Assembly (NCBI GenBank): GCA_900551865.1
Contig: URXV01000013.1
Location: 1 to 39,052, forward strand
Direction: 5' to 3'
DNA: 39,052 bases
Source of the DNA: an uncultured Rickettsiales bacterium
GTDB taxonomy: Bacteria > Pseudomonadota > Alphaproteobacteria > RF32 > CAG-239
Under the pieces are notes generated by a model that searched no databases, had not been told where the DNA came from, and saw nothing but the letters and a program-made list of their open reading frames with translations. Shown here one piece after another: positions 8,139-14,997 of this stretch. The stretch's first letter is position 1; the number at the start of each line of letters is the position of its first letter. A program made the translations under genes and the position numbers.

Positions 8139-8817
8139 CATCAACGCCGACCTCGGTTTTGATATGAAAGTTGTCCATTCGGGACGGTCGCGCCGTCTGA
8201 CGCTCCGCATTGATAAAAAGGACCGAATAGCCGTTCTGACGATTCCGAAGTACTGCTCGCGCAAAAAGGCGGTATCGTTTGTGGAAAGCCATCAGGACTG
8301 GGTACGCGACAACTTAAGTAAAATCCCCGAGCTGAAGTTTTTCAGAAACCACGATGTCATCAGCCTGTTCGGCCGGGAATATACGATTGAACACAGTCCC
8401 GTGCGCGGCAGTACCCGCCTGGACAGGAAAAACAAAATCCTTTACGTCTCCGGCGGGATTGAATTTCTGCACCGCCGCGTCAAGGATTTTATTAAAAAGC
8501 TGGCATTGGAAGAGTTCACCGCCCGTTCCGCAGCCGTTGCGGATAAAATCGGCAAAACCGTGCATAACGTTTGCATAAAGGATACGAAATCCCGCTGGGC
8601 AAGTTGTTCCACGCTGAATAATATCAACTACAGCTGGCGGCTGGCGCTGGCGCCGGAATTCGTCATCCGCTATATCGTGGCGCATGAGGTGTCGCATCTG
8701 AAGCATCAGGACCATTCGCCGTATTTCTGGGCTTTGGTTGAATTTTTGGAAGAAGATGCCGCCCGCGGCCGCGAATGGCTGACGGAAAACGGACATCTGC
8801 TTTATACCTATAAATAG
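8104..8817 (+). CDS. YgjP-like M48-type metallopeptidase (DUF45)
   Basis: The 237-residue protein has the zincin motif H194-E-V-S-H198 in VAHEVSHLKHQDHSPYFW; H198 and H194 bind zinc, E195 is catalytic and the His of DHSPYFW is the likely third ligand, as in the YgjP/WLM group. The preceding KSRWASCS (about 162-169) is also a family hallmark. The substrate is unknown; relatives are found beside DNA-repair and restriction genes. The start at 8104 has GAGG nine bases upstream and overlaps the previous gene by 35 bases; an internal ATG at 8164 is a less likely alternative. A decayed copy of its last 184 bases lies 487 bases downstream. Confidence 0.88.
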   Translation: MKITLLSGKTFDINADLGFDMKVVHSGRSRRLTLRIDKKDRIAVLTIPKYCSRKKAVSFVESHQDWVRDNLSKIPELKFFRNHDVISLFGREYTIEHSPVRGSTRLDRKNKILYVSGGIEFLHRRVKDFIKKLALEEFTARSAAVADKIGKTVHNVCIKDTKSRWASCSTLNNINYSWRLALAPEFVIRYIVAHEVSHLKHQDHSPYFWALVEFLEEDAARGREWLTENGHLLYTYK

Positions 8818-8870
8818 TCGTGCTTTATTTAAGGTTGATATATAAAATAAATACACGCATAAATACTCTG

Positions 8871-8899
8871 TTGACAATGTTGTAAAAATGGGCTATATG
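8871..8899 (+). promoter_or_regulatory. Strong promoter of the tandem structured RNA
   Basis: TTGACA (8871-8876), a 17-base spacer and TATATG (8894-8899) form a near-consensus sigma70 promoter. The expected start, six to eight bases on, falls at 8905-8907, exactly where the first RNA unit's closing stem begins. Confidence 0.65.
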
Positions 8900-8906
8900 C
8901 AAAACG

Positions 8907-8992
8907 GTCCTCGGCTGCCGGGAATGAAAGGTTTGAATCGCCCGATTTGTATCTATTAGCTGACCAGACCGCAACTAATAGGAACCGAGGAC
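8907..8992 (+). ncRNA. Candidate structured RNA, unit 1 (three-way junction)
   Basis: An 86-base unit closed by GTCCTCGG (8907-8914) with CCGAGGAC (8985-8992), eight perfect pairs. Inside are a short stem CGGG (8919-8922)/CCCG (8941-8944) around the conserved GGGAATGAAAG, and a seven-pair stem CTATTAG (8953-8959)/CTAATAG (8975-8981). GAA links the last stem to the closing helix. No reading frame explains it. I do not recognise the class; glycine, purine, TPP, SAM, c-di-GMP and hammerhead cores do not match. The repeat unit downstream keeps the fold with changed bases. Confidence 0.6.
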
Positions 8993-9013
8993 GCTTTAGG
9001 TACTGTGTATTAT

Positions 9014-9099
9014 GTCCTCGGCTGTCGGGAATGAAAGTGTCGAAATCGCCCGGACAGTATCTGTTTTAGGGTGGCTTTTCTGAAACAGGAACCGGGGAC
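9014..9099 (+). ncRNA. Candidate structured RNA, unit 2 (three-way junction)
   Basis: A second 86-base unit 107 bases after the first. The closing helix is GTCCTCGG (9014-9021)/CCGGGGAC (9092-9099), with one G-U in place of an A-U pair. The last stem is CTGTTTTAG (9061-9069)/CTGAAACAG (9080-9088), nine pairs with several bases changed on both sides relative to unit 1. GGGAATGAAAG, the CGGG/CCCG stem and the GAA linker are kept; here the second stem extends with ACAG pairing. It is probably co-transcribed with unit 1. Only a weak U-rich stretch (9101-9110) follows. Confidence 0.6.
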
Positions 9100-9120
9100 A
9101 CCTTATTTTAATAATTCCCT

Positions 9121-9304
9121 AACCGGCGTTTGGCATTGGCGCCGGAATTCGTCATTTGCTATATCGTGGCGCAAGTGTTCTTACATTTGAAACATCAGGA
9201 CTATTCGCCGTATTGCTGGGTTTTAGTAGAATTTTTGGAAGATGGTGCTGCCCGCAACCGGTAGTGGCTGACAAAAAAAGGCATCCGCGTTATATTTGTA
9301 AATA
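9121..9304 (+). pseudogene. Decayed copy of the 3' end of the YgjP-like metallopeptidase gene
   Basis: These 184 bases align without gaps to 8634-8817, the end of the intact gene, at a constant offset of 487. The zinc motif VAHEVSHLKH has become VAQVFLHLKH, so a zinc ligand and the catalytic Glu are lost, and the codons for REW now read CGG-TAG-TGG, a stop. No start or ribosome site precedes it. It is a remnant of a partial duplication and cannot make an active enzyme. Confidence 0.85.
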
Positions 9305-9308
9305 AGCA

Positions 9309-9337
9309 TTGACTAATCCATGTGTTGGCGGTATCCT
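9309..9337 (+). promoter_or_regulatory. Sigma70-like promoter of the twin lipoprotein genes
   Basis: TTGACT (9309-9314), 17 bases, TATCCT (9332-9337). The predicted start near 9344 leaves a leader of about 20 bases before the ATG at 9365. Confidence 0.5.
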
Positions 9338-9364
9338 GAATGTAAAAAAAGGAAAGGGAAGAAT

Positions 9365-9826
9365 ATGCGCCGGATTTTGTTGATAGTCGCTTTGTTGTTA
9401 TTGTCATCCTGTCATTTGAAAGGGGAAGAAAAGTTTGTCAATCCTGTGTTTTATGGCAAGATGAAGTCGCTGACCGATTTGTGGGACGTAACCATAACCC
9501 CGACGACGTTTGATATGGACAACCGCCACGGTACCACCTGGCACGAAGACTGCGAAATGTGGAAGAACGAGCCCGATGAAGTGGTACTGCGCTGTACGCA
9601 TCAGTTGAACAAAGAACAGCTGGAAATGCAAAGTCCGGAAGATGTCTACGGTATAAGAACCGAAGAACACAATACTTATGTTATAAAAATTCGCCCACCA
9701 AAATATCTAAGCCCGGATAATGGAACGTTTATAGTCATATATTCCTATTACGAAGATGAAACAAGGTCGGAATTTGCTTCCAAACGCGGCTATCTTATCC
9801 GCACTCCGGAAAAGGAGAAACAGTAA
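9365..9826 (+). CDS. Small lipoprotein, copy A of a tandem pair
   Basis: The 153-residue product has a lipoprotein signal peptide, a positive start and hydrophobic core ending L-S-S-C16, so it should be lipidated at C16; the residue after is His, so transport to the outer membrane is expected. The mature part has no recognised domain but has conserved WDVTITPTTFDMDNRHG, two cysteines (in HEDCEMW and LRCTH) that could form a disulphide, and a beta-rich C-terminus. The ATG at 9365, after AGGAAAGGGAAG, is chosen over an in-frame upstream codon at 9320 because the signal peptide begins here. Its stop overlaps the start of copy B (TAATG). Confidence 0.75.
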   Translation: MRRILLIVALLLLSSCHLKGEEKFVNPVFYGKMKSLTDLWDVTITPTTFDMDNRHGTTWHEDCEMWKNEPDEVVLRCTHQLNKEQLEMQSPEDVYGIRTEEHNTYVIKIRPPKYLSPDNGTFIVIYSYYEDETRSEFASKRGYLIRTPEKEKQ

Positions 9827-10290
9827 TGAAAAAAACACTATTTCTATTAACCATGTTAGCCCTGTCTTCCTGTCATTTGAAAGGGGAAGAAAAGTTTGTC
9901 AATCCTGTGTTTTACGGCAAGCTGGAGTCGCTAAATGACCTGTGGGACGTAACCATAACCCCGACAACGTTTGATATGGACAATCGCCACGGCGCCACCT
10001 GGCACGAAGACTGCGAAATGTGGAAGAACGAGCCTGATGAAGTGGTACTGCGCTGCACGCATCAGTTGAACAAAGAACAGTTGGAAATGCAGGCTATGCG
10101 GAAACCGGAAAATCCTAAAACCGAAGAGCATAATACTTATGTTATAAAAATTATGCCTGAAAAAGATCAGGATTCTGATGAAGGAATATTTATAGTCATA
10201 TATTCCTATTATGAAGATGGAACAGATTGGATAGCACGCCGGGGCTATTTTATCCGCACCCCGGAAGCCGGAGTGCGGATAAAACGGTAA
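9826..10290 (+). CDS. Small lipoprotein, copy B of a tandem pair
   Basis: The 154-residue product repeats copy A: lipobox L-S-S-C16, the same CHLKGEEKFVNPVFYGK start of the mature region, WDVTITPTTFDMDNRHG and the two cysteines. The copies are nearly identical through about residue 90 and diverge after it (a short insertion around residue 90 and a different tail). High DNA identity over the first part points to a recent duplication or gene conversion. It starts at the ATG overlapping copy A's stop. Four bases after its end the convergent muramidase gene ends. Function unknown; see findings for a possible immunity role. Confidence 0.75.
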   Translation: MKKTLFLLTMLALSSCHLKGEEKFVNPVFYGKLESLNDLWDVTITPTTFDMDNRHGATWHEDCEMWKNEPDEVVLRCTHQLNKEQLEMQAMRKPENPKTEEHNTYVIKIMPEKDQDSDEGIFIVIYSYYEDGTDWIARRGYFIRTPEAGVRIKR

Positions 10291-10294
10291 ACTT

Positions 10295-11149
10295 TTACCA
10301 GTGCCAGCCGTTTTCGGCCGGAATAGCCTTGACACGTTCTTTGGTCCATTTGTTACGGGAGGATGAAACTTGTGGGCGGTTAACATGATTAAAGATTTGA
10401 GTTAAATCTTTTTTGTCAATCCCTTCTCTTAAAAATTTCCAGTTCTTCCGTGTAACCGAACCGGTATTATAGCGAATGTCCATCAGTACATCTTTAAGCG
10501 GATAGGGGAGGTTGTCAAACCCGTCTATTCCTTCGCGCAGCTTTTTTAAATCATTCTGCAAATGCTCGTTCAGGCGTTTAAGTGCGTATTCTTCGGGTAC
10601 TTGCAGTCTGCTTTCATCCTTATAATAACCGGCGCCGTATTTTTGCCCGAATTTTTCCTGTCGTTTCAGGTCTTGAAAATGGTCATAAGCCGCTTTTTTT
10701 TCAGCAACAGTCGCCGGGCGTTTGCCGTCAACCAACCAGTCTACAGCCATAAAAACGTCTTCATCGTCAATCAGCGCCCCGACGCCGGTCGTAATTTTTC
10801 CCTCGGTATCCAGATAAATATGTTGTATCAAATTTTCAAATTTCGGGCCTTTCAATCTCTCCGCTGCTTCCCGCAGCAGCCGCTCGTCGGATGTGTCGCC
10901 GGTTGCGTAATGCCTGCCGTCGCTTTGCGTGGAGGACAGGGCGTTTTCGGCAATCCGGTAGCTTCCGTTCGTTTCGCCAAGATACGGCTTGATAAAGTCA
11001 TATTCTATCGAGTCCTTAAACTCCATATTGTTGCCGTCCAAGGGCCAGCCGTATTTGTCAATCAGCGCCTGTATGCGTTCCTGTTTGTCGGATTTGAAGT
11101 TTTCTATCGCGTCAGCCCATATATCAAAATCAGTTTTTTTCAAACTCAT
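10295..11149 (-). CDS. T4-lysozyme-like muramidase (GH24-type) with N-terminal extension
   Basis: The 284-residue protein contains the GH24 catalytic block at about 103-128. E105 lies nine residues before D114 in YLDTEG, and T120 six residues after it, in TTGVGALI, the exact spacing of T4 lysozyme E11/D20/T26; the usual His after GVG is Ala here. A helical VLMDIRYNTGSV segment later matches the family's second half. About 100 residues precede the catalytic block, with no recognised domain and no signal peptide, so export would need a holin or a secretion system. The ATG at 11149 follows ACAGGAAATAAGC. Three intrinsic terminators separate it from its promoter. Likely a cell-wall hydrolase of phage or effector origin. 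Confidence 0.78.
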   Translation of the reverse strand: MSLKKTDFDIWADAIENFKSDKQERIQALIDKYGWPLDGNNMEFKDSIEYDFIKPYLGETNGSYRIAENALSSTQSDGRHYATGDTSDERLLREAAERLKGPKFENLIQHIYLDTEGKITTGVGALIDDEDVFMAVDWLVDGKRPATVAEKKAAYDHFQDLKRQEKFGQKYGAGYYKDESRLQVPEEYALKRLNEHLQNDLKKLREGIDGFDNLPYPLKDVLMDIRYNTGSVTRKNWKFLREGIDKKDLTQIFNHVNRPQVSSSRNKWTKERVKAIPAENGWHW

Positions 11150-11165
11150 GCTTATTTCCTGTCAT

Positions 11166-11192
11166 AAAAAACAGCCGCACAGATGTACGGCT
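11166..11192 (-). terminator. Intrinsic terminator 3 of the muramidase leader
   Basis: Read on the minus strand, AGCCGTAC-ATCT-GTGCGGCT forms eight pairs with one G-U, followed by GTTTTTT. The stem pairs fully only as minus-strand RNA. It lies 17 bases before the muramidase ATG. Confidence 0.65.
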
Positions 11193-11203
11193 TGTGGTTA
11201 AAT

Positions 11204-11229
11204 AAAAAAGCCGCGCAAAAAGCACGGCT
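11204..11229 (-). terminator. Intrinsic terminator 2 of the muramidase leader
   Basis: Minus strand AGCCGTGC-TTTTT-GCGCGGCT, eight pairs with one G-U, followed by TTTTTA. Confidence 0.65.
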
Positions 11230-11242
11230 CAAACGTTAAAAC

Positions 11243-11265
11243 AAAAAAAGCTCCCGCAGGAGCTT
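11243..11265 (-). terminator. Intrinsic terminator 1 of the muramidase leader
   Basis: Minus strand AAGCTCC-TGCG-GGAGCTT followed by TTTTTG: a perfect seven-pair stem, tetraloop and U-tract. It lies only about 25 bases after the predicted transcription start at 11288, and could also end bamE transcripts. Confidence 0.75.
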
Positions 11266-11294
11266 AATCGAATGGGAAACCCCATTATCAACGA

Positions 11295-11323
11295 ATAATA
11301 AATCCCCTCTGACACTAAGTCAA
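11295..11323 (-). promoter_or_regulatory. Strong promoter reading into the triple terminator and muramidase gene
   Basis: Minus strand TTGACT (11323-11318), 17 bases, TATTAT (11300-11295). The start is expected near 11288. The first transcribed bases include ATGGG-GTTT-CCCAT, a small hairpin, just before terminator 1. Confidence 0.6.
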
Positions 11324-11352
11324 TACTTTTTCCGGGGCAATGAAAAATAAAT

Positions 11353-11814
11353 TTACAGCCCGTTGTTTTCTTTCGTCGGCTGAATCGGCATATACCCGAC
11401 GCCGCCGAAGTATTTCTCCATAAAGGTCTCTTCGCTGCCCATAACCGGCGTTTCGTCTTTGGATACAGCGATGTTCCGCCCGTTTTCCTTGGTCAGTTGC
11501 ACGACTTTCTCCACCTTGCCGTCGTGATTGAATTCAATGGCGACGACATTGCGGTCCAGTTCCTCCGGTTCAAAAAAGGCCATGCGTTCCATAGTTGAGT
11601 TCATATAAATCCAGGTACGGTGGTCAAGGCTTGAAATCACGCTCGGCGACCCCATGATTTTTCTGACTTCGCTTTGCGGCATACCGCGCTTGACCTGCAT
11701 AATATCGTCCTTCGTCGGCATATTTCCTTCCGTCTGAATAAAATATTCATTGGAGCAGGCGCCCAGCATCATCAAAACCGCCGCCGTTGAAAAAAATACT
11801 TTGTTTATTGACAT
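11353..11814 (-). CDS. bamE: BamE/SmpA-type outer membrane lipoprotein
   Basis: The 153-residue protein has a signal peptide ending L-G-A-C20, so it is lipidated. The mature region has the BamE pattern: KDDIMQVKRGMPQSEVRKIMGSP (a helix-turn-helix pair), then WIYMNS and later strands VVAIEFNHDGKVEKV. BamE is part of the BAM complex that folds outer membrane beta-barrel proteins. The ATG at 11814 after AAGGATATCGCA is chosen over an upstream codon at 11931 because the signal peptide starts there. It is divergent from yceD, the usual arrangement in Alphaproteobacteria. Confidence 0.9.
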   Translation of the reverse strand: MSINKVFFSTAAVLMMLGACSNEYFIQTEGNMPTKDDIMQVKRGMPQSEVRKIMGSPSVISSLDHRTWIYMNSTMERMAFFEPEELDRNVVAIEFNHDGKVEKVVQLTKENGRNIAVSKDETPVMGSEETFMEKYFGGVGYMPIQPTKENNGL

Positions 11815-11874
11815 TGCGATATCCTTACAATTATATATTGAACTATATAAGCCTATAACACAAGGAAAAAAGGA

Positions 11875-12387
11875 ATGCAAAAAGATTTTTCGTATCCGCT
11901 GCAAATTGATGAGCTTAACCAGGGGGAACAAAGCTACATCCTAAAGGCAGACAAGGCTCAGCTTGAAACGCTGAAGGAAATTCTCCAGGTTCCGGCTGTG
12001 AATTATTTTGAAGCGGATATAAAACTGAAGTTTCAGAAAAAGCGCGGCATTCTGGATGTGAGCGGGCAGGTGCGCGCCGGTTTGGGGCTGATAAGCGTCA
12101 TCTCGCTGGAGCCGTTTGACCGGGATTATAAAACCGATTTCACCCTGACATTTGATACCAATGCGACTTATGAACAGATTCGCGAACTGGACGAAGATAT
12201 AGAGGCCGACGTTCCCGACATCGTCATCGGCGGCCGGATAGATTTGGGGGATATTGCGATTGAACAGCTGGCTCTGGTGATGGAAGACCATCCCCGCAAG
12301 GACGGCGAGGAGTTTTCTCCGCTGATAGAAGACGATGCGCCGCTGCGCGAGAACCCTTTTGCAATTCTTTCCAAATTAAAAAAATAG
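11875..12387 (+). CDS. yceD: YceD/DUF177 family protein
   Basis: The 170-residue protein fits DUF177: an N-terminal beta region, a central VSGQVRAGLGLISVISLEPF block (in relatives a CxxC-x-R-CL segment; here the cysteines are absent, as common in Alphaproteobacteria), an acidic VDLGDIAIEQL-like segment (IDLGDIAIEQLALVM) and the terminal NPFAILSKLKK. In plants and bacteria this family is linked to 23S rRNA processing. It precedes rpmF, as in many Proteobacteria. The start is the ATG after AAGGAAAAAAGGA. Confidence 0.9.
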   Translation: MQKDFSYPLQIDELNQGEQSYILKADKAQLETLKEILQVPAVNYFEADIKLKFQKKRGILDVSGQVRAGLGLISVISLEPFDRDYKTDFTLTFDTNATYEQIRELDEDIEADVPDIVIGGRIDLGDIAIEQLALVMEDHPRKDGEEFSPLIEDDAPLRENPFAILSKLKK

Positions 12388-12403
12388 CCGGGCGGCACTT
12401 TTG

Positions 12404-12453
12404 GCAGCCGATAAAATGAGGAGATATCCTGTTATCAAGAGGAGGGCGGCTGC
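12404..12453 (+). other. Hairpin in the yceD-rpmF spacer (possible rpmF leader)
   Basis: GCAGCCG (12404-12410) pairs with CGGCTGC (12447-12453) and encloses a short GATA/TATC stem. A second possible pairing in the same spacer is AACCC (12551-12555) with GGGTT (12574-12578). No U-tract follows, so it is not a terminator. The 241-base spacer is long for an operon gap; a weak TTGCCA (12512-12517) / TATAAA (12533-12538) promoter with a 15-base gap may lie in it. Confidence 0.3.
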
Positions 12454-12628
12454 AAAACCTCGTATTTCTATGCCTTTCCCGCAAAAAGCGGAAAATATAT
12501 AAAAAAAACTCTTGCCAAATACATTTTTTTTATATAAAAGCTAATCCAGCAACCCTTGTGTCAATCCGGGAACGGGTTCGCAGGAGTTATTTCGTGTCAA
12601 ATAATTTTAATTAAAAGAGTTTAAAGAA

Positions 12629-12817
12629 ATGGCTACACCAAAGAAAAAAACATCGCAATCCCGCCGCAATATGCGTCGTTCTCATGATGCTTTGACGCCT
12701 AATGCGTATCATGAATGCCCGAACTGCGGCGAATTGAAGAGACCTCATAACGTATGCCCGAAGTGCGGACAGTATGACGGTAAGGAAGTTATTGCTCAGA
12801 AAAAAGAAGAAGAGTAA
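12629..12817 (+). CDS. rpmF: Ribosomal protein bL32
   Basis: The 62-residue protein opens MATPKKKTSQSRRNMRRSHDAL, the standard bL32 start, and has two CxxC pairs (CPNCGELKRPHNVCPKCG) that bind zinc, so this is the zinc-containing C+ form. It belongs to the large ribosomal subunit near the peptidyl transferase centre. Placement between yceD and plsX is the conserved proteobacterial order. A 241-base leader separates it from yceD. Confidence 0.97.
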   Translation: MATPKKKTSQSRRNMRRSHDALTPNAYHECPNCGELKRPHNVCPKCGQYDGKEVIAQKKEEE

Positions 12818-12847
12818 TTAACTGGCTGATTAATTTTATTTATTTTT

Positions 12848-13912
12848 ATGGAGCAGGTTTTGTCTGAGAGTAATCTGGTCATATCAATAGATGCTATGGG
12901 GGGGGATAATTCCCCCAAAGTAGTAATAGAAGGCTTGGCTCTGGCACACAAAAGAAATCCGGATATCCGCTTTCTGGTGTATGGGGACGAGCCGAAAGTA
13001 ACGGCGGAAATTGCAAAATTTCCGACATTGAAAGAGGTTTGTCAGATTTTTCATACAGAAGAATTTGTTCATAACGAAGATAAGCCGTCACACGTTATCC
13101 GCAACCGCGAAACCAGCATGTACAAAGCTGTCGAAGCCGTAAAAAACGGTCAGGCGATGGCAGTGGTTTCCGCCGGCAATACGGGGGCGTTGATGGCTAT
13201 TTCCAAATTGTTGCTCAAAACGATACAGAAAATACATCGTCCCGCTATTGTCAGCATTATGCCGCATGTCAACGGGCGTTATGTTATGCTGGATTTGGGT
13301 GCCAATACCGATTGCGACGGCATCAATCTTGCCGAGTTTGCGATTATGGGCAACATTTTTGCCAAATATGCTCTGGGAATAGAGCGCCCCAGAGTCGCGC
13401 TGATGAATATCGGTGCAGAAGAAATGAAGGGCAAGGGGGAAATCCACGTTGCCGCCCATATCATCAAAAATACGCACCTTAACTTGAATTTTATCGGTTA
13501 TATCGAACCGCACGAAATTCCGAATGACAAGGCGGACGTTGTTGTTGCCGACGGTTTTTCTGGCAATATCGCGCTGAAGTCGGTTGAGGGAACCTGCCAT
13601 TTGATTATGCATCTCCTCAAAAAGTCGGTAAAGCAGTCTTTTTTTGCCAAACTCGGACTGCCGTTTATGTTCGGTGCTATGCGGAAAATGAAAAAGACCA
13701 TGGATCCCCGGCTTTATAACGGGGCTATGTTTGTCGGCTTAAACGGCCTGTCGGTCAAGAGCCATGGCGGAACCGACGCGTTCGGATTCTCCATTGCGGT
13801 AGAAAATGCCGCCCGCCTCGTCCGCAAGGATTTTGTCGGCTCTATCCGCCGCGAACTGGAAAATATTGATTTGGATGAACTTTCACAGGAAGCTTGCTAT
13901 GAAGTGTACTAG
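12848..13912 (+). CDS. plsX: Phosphate acyltransferase PlsX
   Basis: The 354-residue protein has the PlsX opening ISIDAMGGDNSPK, the VSAGNTGALMA loop and the VADGFSGNIALKS segment. It converts acyl-ACP and phosphate to acyl-phosphate, the first step of phospholipid synthesis with PlsY. No clear ribosome site precedes the ATG at 12848, which is in an AT-rich stretch 30 bases after rpmF; coupling to rpmF is possible. Its last 14 bases overlap the fabH start. Confidence 0.96.
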   Translation: MEQVLSESNLVISIDAMGGDNSPKVVIEGLALAHKRNPDIRFLVYGDEPKVTAEIAKFPTLKEVCQIFHTEEFVHNEDKPSHVIRNRETSMYKAVEAVKNGQAMAVVSAGNTGALMAISKLLLKTIQKIHRPAIVSIMPHVNGRYVMLDLGANTDCDGINLAEFAIMGNIFAKYALGIERPRVALMNIGAEEMKGKGEIHVAAHIIKNTHLNLNFIGYIEPHEIPNDKADVVVADGFSGNIALKSVEGTCHLIMHLLKKSVKQSFFAKLGLPFMFGAMRKMKKTMDPRLYNGAMFVGLNGLSVKSHGGTDAFGFSIAVENAARLVRKDFVGSIRRELENIDLDELSQEACYEVY

Positions 13913-14879
13913 AACCGAGATTATTGGCTGCGGGCATTATCTGCCGGCCAAAGTGCTGACTAATGACGATTTGTCAAAAATGGTAGATACCAATGACGAA
14001 TGGATAAGCACCCGTACCGGGATTCGCTCGCGTCATGTCGTTGCCGAAGGCGAACTGACTTCGGATATGGCAATGCACGCGGTGGAAATGGCAATGCAAA
14101 ATGCCGGCGTAACCGCTGCGGATTTGGATTTGGTTGTTGTCGCGACATTGACGCCGGATAACACGACGCCGTCAGTGGCGGCTCGTATTGCCGGCCGTCT
14201 CGGCGTAAAAGTCGGTACGCCCGCTTTTGATATCGGCGCGGCTTGTTCCGGCTTTGTGTATGCGATGACAATGGTCGATAATATGATTCGCCTGGGGCAG
14301 ATAAAGACTGCCGCCGTTATTGGCGTAGAGAGCCTCTCCAAAGTAACCGACTGGACAGACCGCAATACCTGCGTTTTGTTCGGCGACGGCGCCGGCGCGG
14401 TAATTGTGCGCGCGGCTGAAGGCGAGGGGACGGCAAATGATACGGGCGTTTTGGCGACCAAAGTGTATGCAGACGGCACACAGTACGAAAATTTGTATAC
14501 GACGGGCGGCATTTCTGCGACCCAGACTCCGGGATACATCCGTATGAACGGCAAAGAGGTGTTTAAGTTTGCCGTTGGCGCCATGTGCGAAGCCTGCAAT
14601 AATGTTTTGGAGCAGGCAGGCGTTTCCGCCGACAAGGTAGACTGGCTGCTGCCGCATCAGGCGAATATCCGCATTATATCCAGCGTCGGGCAGAAACTTG
14701 ACATTCCGACCGAAAAAGTGATTGTGACCGTAGACCATCACGGCAACACCTCGGCGGCATCGATTCCTTTGGCATTGTCCGAGTCTGTGGAAAACGGCAG
14801 GATTAAAAAAGGCGATTTGGTGCTGATTCCGGCTATGGGTGCCGGTTTTACCTGGGGCGGACTTTTGGTAAGGTTTTGA
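13899..14879 (+). CDS. fabH: Beta-ketoacyl-ACP synthase III FabH
   Basis: The 326-residue protein has the FabH catalytic triad: C116 in DIGAACSGF, H253 in LLPHQANIRI and N283 in HHGNTSAAS. It condenses acetyl-CoA with malonyl-ACP to begin fatty acid synthesis. The ATG at 13899, after AGGAAG and overlapping plsX by 14 bases, is chosen over an in-frame upstream codon at 13806, which would add unrelated residues from plsX sequence. The preceding gene plsX acts on acyl-ACP products of the same pathway. Confidence 0.96.
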   Translation: MKCTRTEIIGCGHYLPAKVLTNDDLSKMVDTNDEWISTRTGIRSRHVVAEGELTSDMAMHAVEMAMQNAGVTAADLDLVVVATLTPDNTTPSVAARIAGRLGVKVGTPAFDIGAACSGFVYAMTMVDNMIRLGQIKTAAVIGVESLSKVTDWTDRNTCVLFGDGAGAVIVRAAEGEGTANDTGVLATKVYADGTQYENLYTTGGISATQTPGYIRMNGKEVFKFAVGAMCEACNNVLEQAGVSADKVDWLLPHQANIRIISSVGQKLDIPTEKVIVTVDHHGNTSAASIPLALSESVENGRIKKGDLVLIPAMGAGFTWGGLLVRF

Positions 14880-14920
14880 TAATAATCTGAAAAATTAATC
14901 TGTATAATTTCACGGAAGTA

Positions 14921-14949
14921 TTGAATTGTACTTTTGCGGGGATTATGCT
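14921..14949 (+). promoter_or_regulatory. Sigma70-like promoter of ihfA
   Basis: TTGAAT (14921-14926), 17 bases, TATGCT (14944-14949). The predicted start near 14956 leaves a leader of about 42 bases. Confidence 0.5.
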
Positions 14950-14997
14950 CTAACCATAAACAGAACGATAATTATTTATTTTTAGGAAAGGTGAAAA

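Noticed and set aside
8907..9099. Glycine, purine or other known riboswitch; integron attC pair; CRISPR repeats
   Set aside because: Known aptamer cores, attC core sites and regular short repeats with unique spacers are absent; the units are also not directly upstream of a gene without its own promoter.
13806..13898. N-terminal extension of FabH from 13806
   Set aside because: The extra residues come from plsX sequence in another frame; the ATG at 13899 has a ribosome site and gives the normal FabH start.
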